A stretch of 16,176 bases of DNA from positions 1-16,176 of the forward strand of contig JBJKQF010000245.1 in the NCBI GenBank assembly GCA_046705545.1. The letters run 5' to 3'. Positions 13,328-16,176 of this stretch are shown one piece after another. The stretch comes from JAMCXS01 sp046705545 (GTDB taxonomy: Bacteria; Acidobacteriota; Terriglobia; UBA7540). The notes below the pieces were generated by a model. It worked only from the letters and a program-made list of their open reading frames with translations. It was not told where the DNA came from and ran no database searches. Both the position numbers and the translations under genes were made by a program. Within the stretch, counting starts at the first letter, position 1. The number at the start of each line of letters is the position of its first letter.

Positions 13328-13987
13328 CTACTTTCCAGCTCGAGCTGAGCGCACTGCTTCAAGGTATTTCCGGGCGTTTGAAGTTATGGTCGCGCCATCG
13401 CCTTCCCGCAGAGCTTTCGAAGTCACCAATTCACCGCCCACCCCAACCGCTGCCGCTCCTGCCCGGATGTATTCAGGGACCGATTCAAGATTCACTCCTC
13501 CGGTCGGAACAAAGTCAATTTGCGGCAAAGGTCCTTTGAGGGACTTGATGTATTTCGGCCCGCCCATTGCACCGCACGGGAAAACTTTGACCATATCGGC
13601 TCCGGCCTGCCAAGCCGTCACAATCTCCGTGGGCGTCAAAGCGCCAGGGACGCAGGGTTTGCTGTAGCGCCGTGCCAGTTCAACAACCTTCAGGTCCAAC
13701 GAAGGCGTTACGATAAACTCCGCCCCGGCCAGCATGGCAGCGCGACCGGTTTCCGTGTCCAGCACCGTGCCGGCGCCCAGCAGGACTTTGTCGCCAAAGC
13801 GTTCTACCGCCCGCTCCATCACGCGAAGGGCATTCGGCACCACCATCGTCACTTCCGCAATCGGTACGCCGCCGGCCACAATCGCCTCAACCGCCAGGAA
13901 TGCATCGTCTGGGGTTGATGCCCGGATGATAGGGACGAGACCAACCTCCCGCAAAAGTTTCAGAGCTTTTTCCTTTGACCACGCCAT
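13328..13987 (-). CDS. eda: 2-keto-3-deoxy-6-phosphogluconate aldolase (KDPG/KHG aldolase family)
   Basis: This 219-residue class I aldolase cleaves KDPG to pyruvate and glyceraldehyde 3-phosphate. K134 in MVKVFPC forms the Schiff base, and E45 in AEVTM is the general base. GAGTVLD (71-77) and PTGGVN (161-166) are further family segments. In E. coli Eda the segment after E45 is EVTLRTP with R49. Here it is EVTMVVP, so that position is Val. Many homologues carry other residues there, which may shift specificity toward KHG or related 2-keto acids. The ATG is preceded by GAGGAG. The gene lies 57 bases downstream of the KDG kinase gene, with which it forms a logical two-step operon. Confidence 0.93.
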   Translation of the reverse strand: MAWSKEKALKLLREVGLVPIIRASTPDDAFLAVEAIVAGGVPIAEVTMVVPNALRVMERAVERFGDKVLLGAGTVLDTETGRAAMLAGAEFIVTPSLDLKVVELARRYSKPCVPGALTPTEIVTAWQAGADMVKVFPCGAMGGPKYIKSLKGPLPQIDFVPTGGVNLESVPEYIRAGAAAVGVGGELVTSKALREGDGATITSNARKYLEAVRSARAGK

Positions 13988-14044
13988 CTTTTTCTCCTCA
14001 CTTCGAATAAGAATGTTCCCGTCGCCCGCCCTGCAAACCGCCGC

Positions 14045-15073
14045 TCACCGTGAAACGCGCAGGCTTGCACCTTTCAGCAGCTTTTCAACTTCCTCCAGTG
14101 TCGCCCAGTTGAAATCCCCTGGGATCGTCTGCTTGAGGGCGCTGAACGCATTACCGTAACGCACGGCGGCTTCGTAAGTATTCTTCGCTAGAAAACCGTA
14201 AATGAAACCCGCGCTGAACGAATCTCCACCGCCGACGCGGTCTACAATCTCCAAATCATATTTGACGTCGTCGTAAAACTTGCCTTCGGAATAAGCGATC
14301 GAAGTCCACGTATTGCGCCACACCAGGGGATTTTCCCGCAACGTAATCGCGACACCCTTGAACTTGAATCGCTCCTGAAGACGTTGGGCGACCTCTTTGT
14401 AACTTTCGGAGGAGATCTCCTTGAAACCTTGATCGTCCGTCTTTCCCGAAGCTTTGATTTTGAAGACAACGCCACTATCTTCTTCAGTGGTAATAAGGAC
14501 ATCCACGAACTCCATCAGGGGCTCCTGGACGGCCTGCGCCTTTTCCGGAGACCAGAGCTTCCCACGGTAATTCAAATCGTAGCTGACTGTGACTCCTGCA
14601 CGTTTTGCCGCCTGCAAGGCTTCGCGAGTCACCGCCGCCGCCGAATTGCTCAGGGCAGGAGTAATGCCGCTGGTATGAAACCACCGCGCGCCGGTAAAGA
14701 CTTTTTTCCAGTCCACTTCGCCGGGCTGGATGCCGCTGATGGCGGAGTGGGCGCGGTCGTATAAAACCGAACTGGGCCGGGGCGCCGCGCCGAATTCCAC
14801 AAAGTATAGTCCGAGCCTTCCTTCGTCCACCCATACAATGGGGGAATCATCAACGCCCATCTGCCTCACCCGGTTTGCCATCAGCCGAGCCAGCGGGTTC
14901 TTGGGCAGGCGGGAAACCCAGCAACTCGTCAGTCCCAGCCGGCGCACGCCCACTGCAACGTTCAATTCCCCGCCACCGATCTGCACGTCCAGCGACGAAG
15001 TTTGTTCAAGCCTTTGAAAATGGGGTGGCGCCAGCCGAATCATGGCCTCGCCAAATGTCACAACGTCCGTCAT
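14045..15073 (-). CDS. kdgK: 2-keto-3-deoxygluconate kinase (PfkB family)
   Basis: This is a 342-residue PfkB/ribokinase-fold sugar kinase. FGEAMIRL (7-14) and GGGELNVAVGVRRLG (33-47) form the N-terminal substrate region. YDLNYRGKLW (165-174) matches the DPNYR-LW segment typical of KDG kinases. DRVGGGDSFSAGF (278-290) is PfkB signature 2, with catalytic base D284. The product would be KDPG, the substrate of the aldolase encoded next, so the pair would process 2-keto-3-deoxygluconate from uronate/pectin breakdown or from a semi-phosphorylative Entner-Doudoroff route. An acidic, Lys-rich insertion (about 207-228) precedes the nucleotide domain. The ATG has GGAG 9 bases upstream. Another PfkB substrate is possible, but the partner gene makes KDG the best choice. 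Confidence 0.9.
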   Translation of the reverse strand: MTDVVTFGEAMIRLAPPHFQRLEQTSSLDVQIGGGELNVAVGVRRLGLTSCWVSRLPKNPLARLMANRVRQMGVDDSPIVWVDEGRLGLYFVEFGAAPRPSSVLYDRAHSAISGIQPGEVDWKKVFTGARWFHTSGITPALSNSAAAVTREALQAAKRAGVTVSYDLNYRGKLWSPEKAQAVQEPLMEFVDVLITTEEDSGVVFKIKASGKTDDQGFKEISSESYKEVAQRLQERFKFKGVAITLRENPLVWRNTWTSIAYSEGKFYDDVKYDLEIVDRVGGGDSFSAGFIYGFLAKNTYEAAVRYGNAFSALKQTIPGDFNWATLEEVEKLLKGASLRVSR

Positions 15074-15397
15074 ATGAGCTATCTCCGCGTTAGGTTCAAT
15101 GCAAAGTGTGAATGCTCAATATAAGGCTTTCCACAAAAAAATTCAGCCCCTTTCCCCGCAATCCTCTGGCCCGTGCCCCGTATGCCAAGCCGTTGGCCTT
15201 GTCCTTCCTCGAATGCACTGCCATCTTTCATGCCGCTTTTCTCATGCACCTTCGCGCCCCGACGGCGTTGCTTGCCATTTCCAAATCAGTGAACCTGAAG
15301 CGTTGACTTCGACTCGACGGGAAGGTTACATTAAAGGCTCGCCCGCTCTGTTCGATCCGATTCACGCTGCAAAGCTTAGGCGCACTCGGGAGTCAAG
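15074..15397. other. Divergent intergenic region kdgK / trpC
   Basis: This 324-base stretch separates divergent kdgK and trpC. A promoter candidate for trpC lies at 15303-15332. Near kdgK there is an A/T-rich block (15118-15142), with a TATATT on the reverse strand but no convincing -35. The middle (about 15145-15295) is C/T-rich on the forward strand. A forward ORF of 119 codons spans it, but it runs into trpC in another frame and has no family features. I see no RNA gene, anthranilate-type attenuator with Trp codons, or repeat. Confidence 0.6.
15303..15332 (+). promoter_or_regulatory. Candidate promoter of trpC
   Basis: TTGACT (15303-15308, 5 of 6), an 18-base spacer and TACATT (15327-15332, 4 of 6) lie 65 bases before the GTG of trpC. 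The start would be near 15339, giving a leader of about 60 bases that ends in the GGGAG ribosome site. Confidence 0.5.
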
Positions 15398-16176
15398 GTG
15401 GAAAGCCCGTTTCTTAGGAAAATCGTCGCAGCCCGCAAGCGCCGGGTGGAAGAAGTAAAGGCCCAAGTCCCTCTGGAGTCAGTGCGCCGCCTAGCTGAGA
15501 CGCGCTCCAGCCACCGCGATTTTGCTGGCGGACTCAGCCGCGGAGGGTTCGGCGTGATTGCGGAACTCAAGAAGGCATCGCCCTCCCGAGGACTTCTGTG
15601 CGCCCAATACCAGCCTCGCGAAATTGCGGCGGCCTACGAGCGAGCAGGCGCGGCAGCACTCTCAGTATTGACAGAGGAAGAATACTTCCAGGGGTCGCTC
15701 GACGATCTAAAAACCGTGCGTGAAACTGTGCGCTTGCCCCTCTTGCGAAAGGACTTCGTCGTCGACGAATACCAGGTTTACGAGTCCGTGGCTGCCGGTG
15801 CTGACGCACTTTTGTTAATTGTTGCCGCACTCGAGGACAACACCCTCAAAAGTCTCCTCATGCTCGCCAGCCAATTGGATATTGCTCCGCTTGTGGAAGT
15901 CCACACTGAATCGGAACTGGAACGCGCGCTGGCCGCGGGCGCACGAATCATCGGCGTCAATAATCGCAATTTGAACACGCTTGAGGTCAGCCTGGAGACT
16001 TCCTTCCGGCTTCGCGAAAAAATTCCGCCTTCCTGTCTGGCCATCAGTGAGAGCGGGATTAAGTCCGGGCAGGATTTGGAAAAGCTGGCTGGCTCGGGGT
16101 TCAATGCCGTCCTGATCGGCGAGCATCTGATGGCGTCCGGCGACCCAGGGAGCGCCCTGGAGCAACTTCTGGAAAG
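15398..16176 (+). CDS. trpC: Indole-3-glycerol-phosphate synthase (3' end outside window)
   Basis: I read this frame directly. It is open from GTG at 15398 for 259 codons to the right edge, so only the end of the protein is missing. IGPS closes the indole ring in tryptophan synthesis from carboxyphenylaminodeoxyribulose phosphate. The (beta/alpha)8 barrel shows its catalytic set: VIAELKKASPSRG (53-65, with E56 and K58), LRKDF (116-120, K118), LVEVHTE (165-171, E168), GVNNRNL (186-192), AISESG (215-220) and VLIGE (238-242). GTG is chosen because an in-frame TAG lies seven codons upstream with no ATG after it, and GGGAG is 5 bases before the GTG. It is expressed divergently from kdgK. Any trpF or other trp gene would be outside the window. 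Confidence 0.95.
   Translation, partial: MESPFLRKIVAARKRRVEEVKAQVPLESVRRLAETRSSHRDFAGGLSRGGFGVIAELKKASPSRGLLCAQYQPREIAAAYERAGAAALSVLTEEEYFQGSLDDLKTVRETVRLPLLRKDFVVDEYQVYESVAAGADALLLIVAALEDNTLKSLLMLASQLDIAPLVEVHTESELERALAAGARIIGVNNRNLNTLEVSLETSFRLREKIPPSCLAISESGIKSGQDLEKLAGSGFNAVLIGEHLMASGDPGSALEQLLE

Noticed and set aside
15099..15458. Forward ORF of 119 codons between kdgK and trpC
   Set aside because: It runs 60 bases into trpC in a different frame, spans the trpC promoter candidate, and shows no domain. The two CxxC-like cysteines are not enough.
1..16176. CRISPR array, tRNA, insertion sequence or integration site
   Set aside because: I found no regularly spaced repeats, cloverleaf-type sequence, transposase motifs or flanking direct repeats on either strand by eye.

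Overview
The window looks like a bacterial chromosome segment of moderately high GC with dense protein genes on both strands. I see no RNA genes, insertion sequences, phage genes or CRISPR array. Flavin-dependent thymidylate synthase (ThyX), a rhomboid-TPR protein, an FmdE-like protein and a membrane-sensor/GT20 fusion together suggest an Acidobacteriota-like soil or subsurface bacterium. That assignment is inference from gene content; no rRNA gene is present to test it. Both ends of the window cut genes: a proline-rich coiled-coil membrane protein on the left and trpC on the right.

Layout. Positions 1-2440 (minus): rhodanese-domain protein, then HtpX-type M48 protease, then a proline-rich single-pass coiled-coil protein, a cell-envelope group. 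2441-2717: a divergent control region. 2718-6037 (plus): FmdE-like zinc protein, rhomboid protease with C-terminal TPRs, and an SAM O-methyltransferase-like protein. 6040-6152: a convergent gap with a two-part hairpin. 6153-8085 (minus): thyX, rpmE (bL31) and a short-chain dehydrogenase, with a near-consensus sigma-70-type promoter in front of rpmE. 8086-8237: a divergent AT-rich promoter region.

8238-13271 (plus) is the most notable part. It is a four-gene trehalose cluster: a trehalose-6-phosphate synthase fused to an N-terminal two-TM sensor and HAMP-like module, a trehalose-6-phosphate phosphatase (OtsB), an internally duplicated protein of the DUF5752 type, and a TreT-like GT4 trehalose synthase. 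The last three genes overlap start-to-stop, which implies tight translational coupling. The cluster would encode two routes to trehalose: OtsA/OtsB through trehalose 6-phosphate, and reversible TreT from NDP-glucose plus glucose. The uncharacterised protein sits between them.

13328-15073 (minus): a 2-keto-3-deoxygluconate kinase and KDPG aldolase pair, which would take KDG to pyruvate and glyceraldehyde 3-phosphate. 15074-15397 is the only gene-free stretch over 300 bases and holds a good promoter candidate for trpC. 15398-16176 (plus): the first 259 codons of indole-3-glycerol-phosphate synthase, started by GTG.
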